A stretch of DNA of 64,000 nucleotides from Streptococcus sp. CF8_St5-11 (GCF_024295625.1 NZ_JANCOJ010000006.1:1-64000); one strand, 5' to 3'. Counted from the stretch's first letter, positions 36,144 through 47,558 are shown. Numbers and translations are program-made. Notes: a model not told the origin generated them from the letters alone.

Positions 36144-36902
36144 TCAATCCTTTTTCCATTTTAGAATGGTTCGTTCTAATTGGTCAACGAGAAACATACC
36201 GAGTAAACTAATAGCAGAAATCAATACAATGATCGCAAACATCGTATCATACTGAAATAACTTCTTCGATTGGATCATATAGACCCCCAATCCATCAAAA
36301 CCTCCTAACCATTCTGAAACTACCGTACTGATAAAAGCATAGGAAACGCTCACACGTAAACCTGCAAAAAAATAAGGAAGCGCTGCAGGAATTTTATAAT
36401 GAGCTAAGGTCTGAAAGCGATTGGCTTGCATAATCTGAAACAATCTCAGAATATCTTGATCGCAATGCCGAAAACCATCTAACAGACTGACTACGATGGG
36501 AAATACCACCGTAATAATGATCAAAACCAGTTTTGGAAGCATACCATAACCAAACCAAAGAACCAGGATAGGGGCCAAGGCAATCGTCGGAATGGTTTGA
36601 ATAACAACCATAAAAGGATAGACCAGATCATTCACCCATTGAAAACTATCCATGAGAATCGCAAATCCAGCAGCAAGAAGAACCCCTATAACAAGTCCGA
36701 TCAAGGCCACTTGAAGGGTAGATAAACTGTGATGAATCAGGAGAGCTCGATCTCGTACAAAGGCATTCCCAATTTCAAGTGGCGTTGGTAATACAAATTT
36801 GGGGAGGATATTTAAAAATCCTGCTAACTGCCATAAGACAAGAAGACTGCTAAAACCTGCAAATCCTATCAATTGTTTTGAATATCTTTTTACAAGAGAC
36901 AT
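36144..36902 (-). CDS. ABC transporter permease, ThiX/SsuC type
   Basis: About 252 residues from ATG 36902, where AGGAGG is 6-7 nt upstream; the GTG at 36920 lies before that RBS and is unlikely. Six hydrophobic segments are visible, with an EAA-like loop (RFQTLAHYKIPAALPYFFAGLR, about residues 160-181) before the last pair. It is the first gene after the TPP riboswitch terminator and forms the transporter with the downstream binding protein and ATPase. Confidence 0.88.
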   Translation of the reverse strand: MSLVKRYSKQLIGFAGFSSLLVLWQLAGFLNILPKFVLPTPLEIGNAFVRDRALLIHHSLSTLQVALIGLVIGVLLAAGFAILMDSFQWVNDLVYPFMVVIQTIPTIALAPILVLWFGYGMLPKLVLIIITVVFPIVVSLLDGFRHCDQDILRLFQIMQANRFQTLAHYKIPAALPYFFAGLRVSVSYAFISTVVSEWLGGFDGLGVYMIQSKKLFQYDTMFAIIVLISAISLLGMFLVDQLERTILKWKKD

Positions 36903-36921
36903 CGTAACCTCCTTTCTCACA

Positions 36922-37067
36922 AATAAAAAACGCCTCCAAAATAGGAGACGGATTGCACAAGGTCACTCATAACGAAAAATACATTTCATTTGTTTCCTAC
37001 GCTAGCATTACCCAGATCAGGTGCGGTCGAAGCTTACACTTCCTCTCAGACTGTACACAGACTCCCA
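36922..37067 (-). ncRNA. TPP riboswitch with terminator
   Basis: On the minus strand the aptamer (about 36992-37067) contains CTGAGAGGA and the highly conserved ACCTGATCTGGGTAATGC followed by GCGTAGGAAA, the thi-box. About 40 nt later a terminator stem (CGTCTCC with GGAGGCG, 36931-36950) runs into six U immediately before the permease RBS. Binding of thiamine pyrophosphate should favour the terminator and shut off the transporter operon. Confidence 0.95.
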
Positions 37068-37112
37068 TATGTATTTATTATAATAACTGATTTAGACGAT
37101 AAAAGCAAGGAA

Positions 37113-37385
37113 TTAATCCAAATAACGAATTAAATTCTTCTCTGTTAAAATATCTGAATAGGTGTAAGACTCCACGTATGTATTGGCCGGTTCACCTGGT
37201 AAGCTATTGTCGTTCGTATACTCGATAATAAATAAAGAAGGATAGACCTCAATCAAGCGTCCAAATTTATTTTTTTGACGTTTCCGTCCATTTTCAAGCG
37301 TCATTTCAACCACTTGTCCTTCATGGGCCTTGATCTCTTCTTTAATTTTTTTCATTTTTGCAACATCTGTAAATGCATCACTCAT
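37113..37385 (-). CDS. veg: Veg family protein
   Basis: The 90-residue protein resembles B. subtilis Veg, including LENGRKRQKNKFGRLIEVYPSLFII in the middle. Veg-like proteins have a small SH3-like fold; in Bacillus Veg promotes expression of biofilm matrix genes, but its role in streptococci is unclear. It begins 2 bp after the dnaB stop codon and so probably is the last gene of the gdpP-rplI-dnaB-veg unit. Confidence 0.88.
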   Translation of the reverse strand: MSDAFTDVAKMKKIKEEIKAHEGQVVEMTLENGRKRQKNKFGRLIEVYPSLFIIEYTNDNSLPGEPANTYVESYTYSDILTEKNLIRYLD

Positions 37386-37386
37386 C

Positions 37387-38745
37387 TTATTGATCCTCTC
37401 TCTTTGAAATACTTGAGAATTTATTGTATTCCTTTTGGAATATTAATTCGACTGTCCCACGCGCACCTGAACGGTTTTTCTCAATAATCACTTCAACCGT
37501 ATTATTAGGCATTCCATCTTCTTCCTCTTCACCAGCTCGATCATAATAATCATCACGGTACAAGAAAGCAACAATATCCGCATCCTGCTCAATCGATCCA
37601 GATTCACGAATATCAGAAAGAACAGGACGTTTGTCTTGGCGCTGTTCCACACCACGTGATAGCTGACTCAAAGCAATAACGGGAACTTTTAGTTCCTTAG
37701 CCAAAATCTTTAACTGACGAGAAATTTCTGAAACTTCCTGTTGACGGTTTTCTCTTCCAGTCCCTGTAATCAGCTGCAGGTAGTCAATCAGAATAAGACC
37801 GAGATTGCCTGTTTCCTGCGCTAATTTTCTTGCTCTCGAACGAATCTCAGTGATCCGAATTCCTGGAGTATCATCGATGTAAATACTCGCATTGGCCAAA
37901 TTCCCTTGAGCAATGGCATATTTTCGCCACTCTTCATCCGTCAATTGACCTGTACGAATCGAATGGGATTCAATCAAGCCTTCAGCTGCTAACATCCGGT
38001 CAACCAAGCTTTCAGCACCCATTTCTAATGAGAAAATAGCTACTGTCTTATCCAACTTTGTCCCGATATTTTGAGCAATATTTAGAGCAAAGGCTGTTTT
38101 CCCTACTGCAGGACGAGCCGCTAAAATAATCAACTCTTCCTCATGTAGCCCTGTCGTCATATGGTCCAAATCGCGATAGCCTGTCGCAATACCCGTAATA
38201 TCAGAGGTTTGAAGCGAGCGGGCTTCTAAGCTACCAAAATTTATATTCAAGATGTCTCGAATATTTTTAAATCCACTACGATTTGCGTTTTCACTAACAT
38301 CAATCAGAGCTTTTTCAGCACCCGCAATGATTTCATCTGAAGGACTTGCACCATCATAAGCTTGATTAATACTTTCCGTTAATCGAGAGATCAATCGACG
38401 TAAGACAGCTTTTTCGGCAACAATCTTCGCGTAATACTCCGCGTTAGCTGAAGTTGGTACCGAATTAATGACTTCTACCAAATAGGAGAGACCGCCAATA
38501 TTTTGGAGATCCCCCTGACTATCTAAAATATTTCGAACAGTCGTCGCATCAATCGCATCTCCGCGGTCAGCTAGATCGATCATGGCTTTAAAAATCAAAC
38601 GGTGCGAGTACTTAAAGAAATCGCCCGGCTCGATATATTCACGAACAAAGACCAATTTCCCCTCATCAATAAAGATGGCTCCCAACACTGATTGCTCCGC
38701 TTGGATATCCTGAGGTTGTGTTCGTAATTCCTCTATCTCAGCCAT
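37387..38745 (-). CDS. dnaB: Replicative DNA helicase
   Basis: The 452-residue hexameric 5'-3' helicase unwinds DNA ahead of the replisome. The N-terminal primase-interaction domain (about 10-150) is followed by the RecA-like core with Walker A ARPAVGKTAFALN (about residue 210), Walker B LILIDYLQLI and the C-terminal arginine-finger region. It is named dnaC in some Gram-positive schemes. It lies downstream of rplI with 25 bp between, in the common Firmicutes gdpP-rplI-dnaB order. Confidence 0.97.
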   Translation of the reverse strand: MAEIEELRTQPQDIQAEQSVLGAIFIDEGKLVFVREYIEPGDFFKYSHRLIFKAMIDLADRGDAIDATTVRNILDSQGDLQNIGGLSYLVEVINSVPTSANAEYYAKIVAEKAVLRRLISRLTESINQAYDGASPSDEIIAGAEKALIDVSENANRSGFKNIRDILNINFGSLEARSLQTSDITGIATGYRDLDHMTTGLHEEELIILAARPAVGKTAFALNIAQNIGTKLDKTVAIFSLEMGAESLVDRMLAAEGLIESHSIRTGQLTDEEWRKYAIAQGNLANASIYIDDTPGIRITEIRSRARKLAQETGNLGLILIDYLQLITGTGRENRQQEVSEISRQLKILAKELKVPVIALSQLSRGVEQRQDKRPVLSDIRESGSIEQDADIVAFLYRDDYYDRAGEEEEDGMPNNTVEVIIEKNRSGARGTVELIFQKEYNKFSSISKREDQ

Positions 38746-38770
38746 AAAAAAACCTTTCTATCGATCGTGT

Positions 38771-39223
38771 TTACCCTTCGTTTACACGAATATTAATCAC
38801 ACCTGTAACATCTTGATAAATTTTTACAGGGACGTCAATCAAACCTGTTGAACGAATTGGAGAGGAAACTTGGATATGACGTTTATCAATTTTAATGCCA
38901 AATTGTTTCTCAAGCTCTTCTGCAATCTTTTTATTGGTAATAGAGCCGAAAGTACGGCCATCTGGCCCAATTTTTTCAGTGAATTGAACAACTGTTGCTT
39001 CTTCTTCTAATTTCGCTTTAATCTTTTGCGCTTCCGCTAACAATTCAGCATGCGCTTTTTCTTCTGACTTTTGCTTTCCACGAAGTTCACCGATTGCTTG
39101 GGCATTGGCTTCTTTCGCAAGATTTTTCTTGATCAAAAAGTTTTGTGCATAACCAGTAGGCACTTCTTTAATTTCGCCTTTTTTACCTTTACCTTTTACA
39201 TCCGCTAAGAAAATAACTTTCAT
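38771..39223 (-). CDS. rplI: 50S ribosomal protein L9
   Basis: The 150-residue protein has the L9 N-terminal domain ([21 protein letters not shown] and [13 protein letters not shown]), a long connecting helix rich in Lys/Glu/Ala, and the C-terminal domain ending in [11 protein letters not shown]. It binds 23S rRNA near the L1 stalk. Its ATG overlaps the gdpP stop codon in an ATGA arrangement, indicating coupled translation. Confidence 0.97.
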   Translation of the reverse strand: MKVIFLADVKGKGKKGEIKEVPTGYAQNFLIKKNLAKEANAQAIGELRGKQKSEEKAHAELLAEAQKIKAKLEEEATVVQFTEKIGPDGRTFGSITNKKIAEELEKQFGIKIDKRHIQVSSPIRSTGLIDVPVKIYQDVTGVINIRVNEG

Positions 39224-41196
39224 TCTACATTCTCCTTTTCAATAGTTACTTCGTTTTCAATCGTCTCAATCAGTTGTTGACGAATACTCATCAAATCTTG
39301 ACCCTCAATTTGAGAAGCTGCCGAATTGAAATGACCTCCTCCGCCAAGCTGTTCCATGATACGCTGTACATTGACTTTGCTTCGACTTCGTGCAGAAATA
39401 GAGACAGTCCCACTTTGATTACAAGCAATGACAAAGGTTGCTTCCACCTCAGACATGGCTAGCATACTATCAGCTGCTTTACTAATAGTTACTGAATCAT
39501 AGGCTTTAGTCGTATTGGCACAAGCTACGATGATATGTGGCAAAATCTTTTCACCAGTCAAGATCAGTTCGTTCACTTCACGATACTCATCAAACTGAAT
39601 CGCAGAGATCTCCTGGATGGCTACACTATCACTACCTCTTGAGCGAAGGTAACTCGCCACATCAAAGGTCCGACTTGTAACACGTGCGGAGAAGTTCTTA
39701 GTATCCAGCATGATCCCAGCCATCAAGACACTAGCTTGAATCTTCGTCAACCGATTTTTCTTCGACTTCTGGAACTGAATAAGTTCACTAACCAATTCGC
39801 TCGCGCTACTTGCTCCACTTTCAATATAGGTGATCAGAACATTTTCAGGGAAATCATCATCCCGACGGTGATGGTCAATGACAATAATCTGTTGAAATTT
39901 CTGATAAAATTCTTTAGAAAGGGTCAAAGCTGTCTTAGAATGGTCAACCATAATTAACAAAGAGCGATCCGTCACCATTTGCATGGCTTCCTCTAGGGGA
40001 AGGATTTTCGTTACCTGCTCTTCTTCTAGTTTCGCAATTGCTCTTGAAATATCACTAGCCATTGCATGCGGGTCATAGACCACATAAGAGGAAGCCAAAA
40101 TATTGCTAGAGAAAAACTGCATTCCCACAGACGCTCCTAAAGCGTCCATATCCAAGTTTCTATGCCCAACAATGAAAACTTGATCAACGGATTTAATCTT
40201 ATCCGAAATAGCTGTCATCATAGCGCGTGTGCGAGTCCGAGTCCGCTTCACAGCCGAAGCTGTTCCCCCACCAAAGAAAATAGGGTTTTTCTGTTCATCA
40301 TTTTCTTTGACAACCGCTTGATCCCCACCACGAACTTCCGCAAGGTTTAGGTTCAAGAGAGCCACTTTACCAATCTCATCATGCTCCCCGTCACCGTAAG
40401 AGAATCCCATACTTAAGGTAATAGGTAGCTCACGATTTTTAGCTTCTTCACGGAATTGATCGATGACTGAAAATTTTGATTCCATCAACTGTTCTAAGAC
40501 CGTGTAGTCTGTAAACAAATAGAAACGATCCATCCCCACACGTCTGTAAAACATATGGTAATGAGCTGTAAACTCTTCTACAAAGTTGGCAATAAAACTA
40601 TTGATATTGCTAATATCAGAGTCTGAAATGACATCTTCTAGATCATCATAGTTATCAACAGAAATAATACCGATAACGGGACGAGTTGTCACCAATCCCA
40701 CAGTTGCTTCATACTCACTTGAAACATCAAAAAAGTAAACAACACTAGACGTCTGATCAAAGTAAACGGAATATTTCTTATCGGCTACAGTGACATAATG
40801 ACCTTTATCCTCAAACAAAGTATTGAGTAACTTTTTCAATGATTCAACATCAAAGTCCCCATCATCTGTTGAAAAAATCAATTCAGCATAAGGGTTGAAC
40901 CACTCTACTTCATTTGACTCTTCATTAATTTTAATAACTCCAACAGGCATTTTATCAAGAAGAGATGCTAATCCGCTTTCTGCCTGATGGTTAACATATT
41001 GTATTTGTTCTAATTCATCTAACTCTGAAATTTGTAACTGATATTCAAATAAAGCAATCAATACAGCTAAGACTATAAAAATTGCAATGAGAGTTACATA
41101 GCCTTTGCCAAAGATTCTTAAAAAAATTGCTAAAATTGCAAATGAGATAAAACCAATTAACACATAATGGATGAACGATAAACGAAATTTTTTCAT
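39220..41196 (-). CDS. gdpP: Cyclic-di-AMP phosphodiesterase GdpP (DHH/DHHA1)
   Basis: About 658 residues from ATG 41196 (GAGG 6 nt upstream; the frame stays open upstream, but without an RBS). Two N-terminal helices (about 10-55), a PAS-like domain (about 75-150), a degenerate GGDEF domain (about 170-300) and the DHH catalytic domain (VIDHHRRDD near residue 420; DHSK) with DHHA1 ([15 protein letters not shown] near the end) match GdpP/YybT. The enzyme cleaves c-di-AMP to pApA and so sets potassium, osmotic and cell-wall homeostasis. First gene of gdpP-rplI-dnaB-veg. Confidence 0.95.
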   Translation of the reverse strand: MKKFRLSFIHYVLIGFISFAILAIFLRIFGKGYVTLIAIFIVLAVLIALFEYQLQISELDELEQIQYVNHQAESGLASLLDKMPVGVIKINEESNEVEWFNPYAELIFSTDDGDFDVESLKKLLNTLFEDKGHYVTVADKKYSVYFDQTSSVVYFFDVSSEYEATVGLVTTRPVIGIISVDNYDDLEDVISDSDISNINSFIANFVEEFTAHYHMFYRRVGMDRFYLFTDYTVLEQLMESKFSVIDQFREEAKNRELPITLSMGFSYGDGEHDEIGKVALLNLNLAEVRGGDQAVVKENDEQKNPIFFGGGTASAVKRTRTRTRAMMTAISDKIKSVDQVFIVGHRNLDMDALGASVGMQFFSSNILASSYVVYDPHAMASDISRAIAKLEEEQVTKILPLEEAMQMVTDRSLLIMVDHSKTALTLSKEFYQKFQQIIVIDHHRRDDDFPENVLITYIESGASSASELVSELIQFQKSKKNRLTKIQASVLMAGIMLDTKNFSARVTSRTFDVASYLRSRGSDSVAIQEISAIQFDEYREVNELILTGEKILPHIIVACANTTKAYDSVTISKAADSMLAMSEVEATFVIACNQSGTVSISARSRSKVNVQRIMEQLGGGGHFNSAASQIEGQDLMSIRQQLIETIENEVTIEKENVE

Positions 41197-41305
41197 CATA
41201 AACCTCTTCTCGGAATTATACCATAAATAGAGGTAAAAAGCGAGGTTTCTCTCTATATTACAGAGAAGATTGACCCGTAAAAAGCTCTTCCTCCGCTTCA
41301 CTACT

Positions 41306-41334
41306 TTGTAAACAATGTTTACAACTGTGTAAAT
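41306..41334. repeat. Composite GTTTACA/TGTAAAC inverted repeats upstream of gdpP
   Basis: TTGTAAAC-AAT-GTTTACAA (41306-41324) is a perfect inverted repeat; its second arm also begins GTTTACAACTGTGTAAAT (41317-41334). Similar elements recur at 45176, 48189, 56639 and 59419. Confidence 0.6.
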
Positions 41335-41358
41335 ATTAACAACAGATTTCAATCCATA

Positions 41359-41394
41359 AAATTGAGGCTGAAACATCATCTCAGCCCCATTTTA
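41359..41394 (-). terminator. Terminator of mnmG
   Basis: Stem of about 9 bp with one mismatch (41363-41371 with 41381-41389; TGAGGCTGA/TCAGCCCCA), 9-nt loop, then UUUU on the minus strand. It separates mnmG from gdpP. Confidence 0.75.
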
Positions 41395-43305
41395 TTAGTG
41401 GTTTGCTTTGTTTTTGGAGATACTCCGAGATTTACCTTCCAAGTAAACCATTAAAATAGAGATATCCGCTGGATTGACACCTGAGATACGACTTGCTTGA
41501 CCAATCGTTTCTGGATTAATTAATTTAAATTTTTGACGCGCTTCGGTTGCGATGGAGTCAATATCATCCCAGTCAATATTCGCAGGAATTCGTTTTTCTT
41601 CCATACGCTTCATTTTTTCGACTTGGTCCATTGCTTTTGAAATATAGCCTTCATATTTAATTTCAGTTTCAATCAATTCAATGATTTTATCATCCAGTTC
41701 TTCAGCTGCAGGACCGATAAATTCTACCACATCTTGGTAAGAGACTTCTGGTCGTCGCAAGAATTCTTTAGCAGTGACAGCATCTGTCAATGGTTTAAAG
41801 CCCATTGCAGCAACCTTTTCATTGGTTTCCTTTACAGGCTTTAACTTAATGCTATCTAAACGCTTCATCTCGTTTTCAAACTGATACTTCTTGGTTTCGA
41901 AACGTTGCCAACGTTCATCATCTACCAATCCAATTGCTCGTCCCATTTCTGTCAAGCGCATATCGGCATTATCATGACGCAAAATCAGACGGTATTCTGC
42001 ACGGCTTGTTAACAAACGATACGGTTCGATCGTTCCCTTTGTTACCAAATCATCGATCATGACCCCAATATAACCATCACTGCGTTTCAAAATGAGTTCC
42101 GGTTTTCCTTGGATTTTTAGAGCTGCATTGATCCCTGCAATAATCCCTTGACCAGCAGCCTCCTCATAGCCAGACGTTCCATTGGTTTGGCCAGCTGTAA
42201 AGAGACCTGAAATTTTCTTGGTTTCCAAAGTTGCGCGCAATTGATGAGGCAAGACCATATCATACTCAATTGCATAACCCGTACGCATCATTTCAGCCTT
42301 CTCAAGTCCCTTAATAGAATGGACGAGATCCCGCTGAACATCCTCTGGTAAACTTGTTGACAGCCCTTGAACATAGACTTCTTCTGTGTTTCGTCCCTCT
42401 GGTTCTAAGAATAGTTGATGACGTTCTTTGTCAGCAAAACGGACAATTTTATCCTCAATGGACGGACAATAGCGAGGACCTACTCCCTTTACAACCCCTG
42501 TAAACATAGGTGCCCGGTGTAAATTATTCTGGATAATTTCATGGCTATGCCCATTCGTGTAAGTCAACCAACAAGGAACTTGATCCTTTACATAATCTTC
42601 ATCACGCGATGTATAAGAAAAATGATTTGGAGCTTCATCTCCGGGTTGAATTTCCGTTTCGTCATAATTAATTGACGACGCCTTTACACGAGGTGGTGTC
42701 CCTGTTTTGAAACGTCCAATTTCTAATCCTAGCTGTTTGAGATTATCGGCCAAATTGATAGAAGCTAGACTATGATTAGGTCCTGATGAATACTTGAGAT
42801 CTCCAATGATAATTTCTCCGCGTAAAGCTGTCCCAGTAGTGACAATAACAGCCTTCGCCCCATACTCTTGGTGAGTCGCTGTACGAACACCTACAACCTT
42901 GCCATTTTCCACCAAAATCTCATCAATCATGGTCTGACGAAGGGTAAGGTTTTCTTGGTTTTCAACTGTTTTCCGCATTTCTTTTGAGTAAAGTTCTTTA
43001 TCTGCTTGAGCCCGAAGTGCACGAACCGCAGGACCTTTACCAGTATTGAGCATTTTCATTTGGATGTAGGTCTTGTCGATATTTTTCGCCATTTCTCCAC
43101 CGAGGGCATCGACTTCACGCACGACAATCCCCTTAGCAGAACCACCGATAGAGGGATTACAAGGCATAAAAGCCAGCATTTCAATGTTAATAGTCGCAAG
43201 TAAGACCTTACAACCCATACGGCTAGCAGCTAGAGAGGCTTCTACTCCCGCATGCCCCGCACCGATTACAATGATATCGTATTCTTCAATAAAATTATAA
43301 GTCAT
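41395..43305 (-). CDS. mnmG: tRNA uridine 5-carboxymethylaminomethyl modification enzyme MnmG
   Basis: The 636-residue FAD/NADH enzyme works with MnmE to modify U34 of tRNAs. The N-terminal dinucleotide motif [17 protein letters not shown] starts near residue 16, GGSAKG and CNPSIGG follow near 50, and the ATGTAL-type loop is present ([13 protein letters not shown]). The C-terminal helical domain ends about residue 625. It is also known as gidA. It lies 8 bp downstream of the Nudix gene and probably shares a transcript with mnmA. Confidence 0.97.
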   Translation of the reverse strand: MTYNFIEEYDIIVIGAGHAGVEASLAASRMGCKVLLATINIEMLAFMPCNPSIGGSAKGIVVREVDALGGEMAKNIDKTYIQMKMLNTGKGPAVRALRAQADKELYSKEMRKTVENQENLTLRQTMIDEILVENGKVVGVRTATHQEYGAKAVIVTTGTALRGEIIIGDLKYSSGPNHSLASINLADNLKQLGLEIGRFKTGTPPRVKASSINYDETEIQPGDEAPNHFSYTSRDEDYVKDQVPCWLTYTNGHSHEIIQNNLHRAPMFTGVVKGVGPRYCPSIEDKIVRFADKERHQLFLEPEGRNTEEVYVQGLSTSLPEDVQRDLVHSIKGLEKAEMMRTGYAIEYDMVLPHQLRATLETKKISGLFTAGQTNGTSGYEEAAGQGIIAGINAALKIQGKPELILKRSDGYIGVMIDDLVTKGTIEPYRLLTSRAEYRLILRHDNADMRLTEMGRAIGLVDDERWQRFETKKYQFENEMKRLDSIKLKPVKETNEKVAAMGFKPLTDAVTAKEFLRRPEVSYQDVVEFIGPAAEELDDKIIELIETEIKYEGYISKAMDQVEKMKRMEEKRIPANIDWDDIDSIATEARQKFKLINPETIGQASRISGVNPADISILMVYLEGKSRSISKNKANH

Positions 43306-43313
43306 TTTTTCTC

Positions 43314-43769
43314 CTATTTTTCAAGATGGATGTGTCGTAATTTTCCGTCCCATTCTGGTAGGGCCGATTTTAAAAAGGCTGGTTTCAGGTCAACAGTATG
43401 TAAATCATCTAAAGCAATCCAACGGCAAGGTAATTGCTTTGTATCTTCCTGCATGACCAAAGGTGCATCTTCTAGCAAGTCCACCAAATAATGAAATTCA
43501 ATGTTATGGTAGTGGATTCCAGCTTGTTCAAAGTGATTTTCAACCACGAAAGCTAACGGCCCTGCTGTAGATGTGACACCAAGTTCCTCTTTGACTTCCC
43601 GAACTACAGCATCTTCTGTAGTTTCATTGACTTGAATAGCACCTCCGATTGTATAACAGCCGTCCTCATCTTCTATGACGAACAAGCGATTATCTTTTAC
43701 AATCAAAGCAGTCGCTCTCACGCCAAAAACAGTAGAACCTATTTTCGTCCGAAAATCCTGTTGCCTCAT
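43314..43769 (-). CDS. Nudix hydrolase
   Basis: About 151 residues from ATG 43769, with AAAGGAAG upstream; the longer frame to 43841 lacks an RBS. The Nudix box is complete: [12 protein letters not shown]...REVKEELG (about residues 50-72) fits G-x5-E-x7-R-E-U-x-E-E-x-G. Such enzymes hydrolyse nucleoside diphosphate derivatives; the substrate is not evident. It sits between mnmA and mnmG; the position is common in streptococci. Confidence 0.85.
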   Translation of the reverse strand: MRQQDFRTKIGSTVFGVRATALIVKDNRLFVIEDEDGCYTIGGAIQVNETTEDAVVREVKEELGVTSTAGPLAFVVENHFEQAGIHYHNIEFHYLVDLLEDAPLVMQEDTKQLPCRWIALDDLHTVDLKPAFLKSALPEWDGKLRHIHLEK

Positions 43770-43906
43770 TTTACTTCCTTTCGAAATCACACAAAAATAG
43801 TCAAAACTCTGAGAAGTGCAGGACAAAAAAGCCTGCAACATCCATGAGCTTTGACCATCATTTCTATTGCTTTTATTATTGTAGCAAATTGAGAAAATTT
43901 GTCAAT

Positions 43907-45052
<1,146 letters not shown>

Positions 45053-45054
45053 TC

Positions 45055-45095
45055 ACGATTGAAGGTCGTGGTTTGCTTCAACGATTGAAGGTCGT
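45055..45095. repeat. 15-bp direct repeat upstream of mnmA
   Basis: ACGATTGAAGGTCGT occurs at 45055-45069 and again at 45081-45095 (26-bp period). Each copy is itself an inverted repeat, ACGA...TCGT. They lie 27-67 bp upstream of the mnmA start codon. Confidence 0.6.
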
Positions 45096-45175
45096 TTTGA
45101 GCAGTTACCATTTTAACACGCTTTATAGTAGAAAACAAGCATCTTACTATTCTTTTTGTTGATCAGGATCGATGG

Positions 45176-45193
45176 GTTTACAAGTCTGTAAAT
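45176..45193. repeat. GTTTACA...TGTAAAT element between mnmA and a LysM gene
   Basis: GTTTACAAGTCTGTAAAT; same layout as the elements at 41317 and 56639. Confidence 0.5.
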
Positions 45194-45227
45194 TTAAAAA
45201 GAGTCCTATTCAAGAACTCTTTTTAAA
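45193..45227 (-). terminator. Terminator after the first LysM gene
   Basis: Perfect 12-bp stem (45193-45204 with 45216-45227; TTTAAAAAGAGT), 11-nt loop, overlapping the region directly after the stop codon. Flanks are U/A-rich both ways. Confidence 0.7.
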
Positions 45228-45232
45228 CGAAT

Positions 45233-45775
45233 TTAATACCAGCCATTTGCCAACCAGAAATTTTTAGCTGCTGACCATGATCCATAACGGTTGATAACAT
45301 ATTGATTGGCCACTTTTTCTTGGTTTGCAGGTGATAAATCACCATTCAAATAAGTGATAGTCAATTGGTAACGACCATAATATTGGCCATTTTGTGCTGT
45401 ATAACTACCACTTGACTCTTTTTGGGCAATCCATTCCTTAGCAGCTGCATCTTCCGCACTCAAGTCATCTGAAGCAGAGACAGTAGTTGTTGCTTGTGTA
45501 GTATCCGTTTTACTAGCAGGAGCTTGCTCCGTGGTTTTCTGCGTTGTATTTGCATCTTCAATCTCAAGAACTTGACCAACTGAGATGAGATTCACGTTAC
45601 TAATCTTATTTTTCTTAGCAATTGCATCAACCGTTGTGTTCTTCTCTTTAGCAATAGCTGATAAAGTATCACCTGATTTTACAGTATAAGAATCTGCATT
45701 CGCTACAATTGGAAGGAAAAGTCCTGCAAGTAAACTAAGTCCAATAATTCGTTTCATCATTTGTTTTTTATTCAT
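45233..45775 (-). CDS. Secreted LysM protein with Apf-like lysozyme-fold C-terminus
   Basis: The 180-residue protein has a cleavable signal peptide (about 1-27, ending VANA). One LysM peptidoglycan-binding domain ([14 protein letters not shown], about 30-73) follows, then a Thr/Ala-rich linker and a C-terminal domain (about 110-180) with AAKEWIAQKESSGSY and GQYYGRYQL. The latter resembles aggregation-promoting factor / transglycosylase-like proteins, with the Glu in QKESS as candidate catalytic residue. It acts on the cell surface, probably in peptidoglycan remodelling. Divergent from sdaAB. Confidence 0.82.
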   Translation of the reverse strand: MNKKQMMKRIIGLSLLAGLFLPIVANADSYTVKSGDTLSAIAKEKNTTVDAIAKKNKISNVNLISVGQVLEIEDANTTQKTTEQAPASKTDTTQATTTVSASDDLSAEDAAAKEWIAQKESSGSYTAQNGQYYGRYQLTITYLNGDLSPANQEKVANQYVINRYGSWSAAKNFWLANGWY

Positions 45776-45901
45776 TATTATGTACTCCTTTATTGGTATA
45801 CCTCTATACTACACAAGAAATATTTCATATTTATTGAAATAATGTGTCAAATATTTCAGTCAGATGTTAGAAATACTAAAAATCCAGGATAATATAAATG
45901 C

Positions 45902-45918
45902 TTTAAGCCCCCTTTAAG
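45902..45918 (+). promoter_or_regulatory. Perfect CiaR-type direct repeat
   Basis: TTTAAG-CCCCC-TTTAAG lies between the LysM gene and sdaAB. The expected -10 position 9-10 bp downstream (TATTTC) is weak, while the obvious sdaAB -10 is 50 bp further on, so the target promoter is uncertain. Confidence 0.55.
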
Positions 45919-45965
45919 ATTTCTCAGATATTTCGGGAAAAATAGGAGAAATCATCAGCCATATC

Positions 45966-45974
45966 TGATATAAT
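45966..45974 (+). promoter_or_regulatory. Extended -10 promoter of sdaAB
   Basis: TG-A-TATAAT (45966-45974), 29 bp upstream of the sdaAB start. The 8-bp inverted repeat TCAGATAT (45924-45931)/ATATCTGA (45961-45968) overlaps it and could be an operator. Confidence 0.6.
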
Positions 45975-46003
45975 GAAGTAAAGTGATCACAAAGGAGCAG
46001 AGC

Positions 46004-46675
46004 ATGAACTCTTTAAAATTCCAATCAGTTTTTGATATTATTGGACCTGTGATGATCGGCCCATCCAGTAGTCACACTGCAGGTGCTGTTCGAATTGGTA
46101 AAATTGTTTCTTCTATCTTTGGAGAGGAACCAAAAGAAGTTGAGTTCCAATTATTTAATTCCTTCGCCAAAACCTATCGTGGTCATGGAACAGATTTAGC
46201 CTTAGTAGCGGGCATCTTAGGAATGGACACAGATGATCCTAGAATCCCAGATAGTCTAAAAATTGCACATGAACGAGGCATTCGGATTGTTTGGTCTATT
46301 CAAAAAGAAAGCAATGCTCCTCACCCAAACACAACGACTATTACTGTTAAAAATGATCATAAAACGATTTCTGTCACTGGAATCTCAATTGGTGGTGGGA
46401 ACATACAGGTTACTGAGTTAAATGGCTTTGCTATCTCGCTAAATATGAATACTCCAACCATTATCATTGTTCACCAGGACGTCCCCGGAATGATCGCTCA
46501 TGTGACAGAAGCTCTTTCTCGCTATGATATTAATATTGCACAAATGAATGTAACACGGGAAAAAGCTGGAGAAAAAGCGATTATGATTATAGAAGTTGAC
46601 TCAAGGAGTTGTGAAGCAGCGATCGAAGATATCCGTAAAATTCCTCATCTTCATAATGTCAACTTTTTCAAATAA
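46004..46675 (+). CDS. sdaAB: L-serine dehydratase, beta subunit
   Basis: The 223-residue product starts at ATG 46004, where AAAGGAG lies 6 nt upstream. It has the conserved IGPVMIGPSSSHTAGAVRIG (near residues 13-32) and a C-terminal ACT domain (about 150-223; HQDVPGMIAHVTEALSRYDINI). With the alpha subunit it forms the iron-sulfur enzyme that deaminates L-serine to pyruvate and ammonia. The alpha gene follows by 9 bp. Confidence 0.95.
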   Translation: MNSLKFQSVFDIIGPVMIGPSSSHTAGAVRIGKIVSSIFGEEPKEVEFQLFNSFAKTYRGHGTDLALVAGILGMDTDDPRIPDSLKIAHERGIRIVWSIQKESNAPHPNTTTITVKNDHKTISVTGISIGGGNIQVTELNGFAISLNMNTPTIIIVHQDVPGMIAHVTEALSRYDINIAQMNVTREKAGEKAIMIIEVDSRSCEAAIEDIRKIPHLHNVNFFK

Positions 46676-46684
46676 GGAGTTCAT

Positions 46685-47557
46685 ATGTTTTATTCAATTG
46701 TAGACCTCGTAGAACAAGCAAGCACGCAATACCAAGGAAACGTCGCAGAGTTAATGATTGCAACTGAATTTGAACTAACTGGTCGTGAACGAGAAGAAGT
46801 CCTACGATTAATGACCCGTAATTTAGAAGTGATGATTGATTCTGTAAAGTTAGGGTTAAATGAAAACCACTCTCGTAGTGGGTTAACTGGTGGGGATGCC
46901 GCAAAATTAGATCGCTATATCAAATCAGGAAAAACGTTATCTGACTTGACCGTCCTAACCGCAGCGAAGAATGCTATTGCTGTCAACGAACACAATGCTA
47001 AGATGGGACTGGTCTGCGCAACACCCACTGCAGGATCTGCTGGCTGCCTCCCCGCAGTTCTCACTGCAGCTACCCAAAAATTAGGGTTAAACCGTCAGCA
47101 ACAATTAGATTTTCTACTGACAGCTGGAGCTTTTGGTTTAGTCATCGCAAATAATGCTTCTATTTCAGGTGCAGAAGGTGGTTGTCAAGCAGAAGTTGGT
47201 TCTGCTTCAGCTATGAGTGCGGCAGCATTGACACTAGCTGCTGGGGGAACTCCTTATCAAGCGAGTCAGGCAGTCTGTTTTGTCATCAAAAACATGCTTG
47301 GTCTCATTTGTGATCCAGTAGCAGGACTCGTGGAAGTTCCATGTGTCAAACGAAACGCAATGGGAGCCAGCTATGCCTTCATTGCTGCTGATATGGCCTT
47401 AGCAGGTATTGAATCAAAAATACCTGTTGATGAAGTGATTGACGCCATGTACCAAGTTGGATCTAGTCTTCCGACTGCCTTTAGAGAAACAGCTGAAGGA
47501 GGATTGGCAGCAACACCAACCGGACGTAGATTACAAAAAGAGATATTTGGAGAATAG
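46685..47557 (+). CDS. sdaAA: L-serine dehydratase, iron-sulfur alpha subunit
   Basis: The 290-residue subunit carries the Cys residues expected for the [4Fe-4S] cluster, in LICDPVAGLVEVPCVKRN (about residues 210-227) and the TPTAGSAGCLPAVL segment (about 110-123). It forms the active site for serine deamination with the beta subunit. It ends 1 bp before the start codon of the HAD phosphatase gene. Confidence 0.95.
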   Translation: MFYSIVDLVEQASTQYQGNVAELMIATEFELTGREREEVLRLMTRNLEVMIDSVKLGLNENHSRSGLTGGDAAKLDRYIKSGKTLSDLTVLTAAKNAIAVNEHNAKMGLVCATPTAGSAGCLPAVLTAATQKLGLNRQQQLDFLLTAGAFGLVIANNASISGAEGGCQAEVGSASAMSAAALTLAAGGTPYQASQAVCFVIKNMLGLICDPVAGLVEVPCVKRNAMGASYAFIAADMALAGIESKIPVDEVIDAMYQVGSSLPTAFRETAEGGLAATPTGRRLQKEIFGE

Positions 47558-47558
47558 C

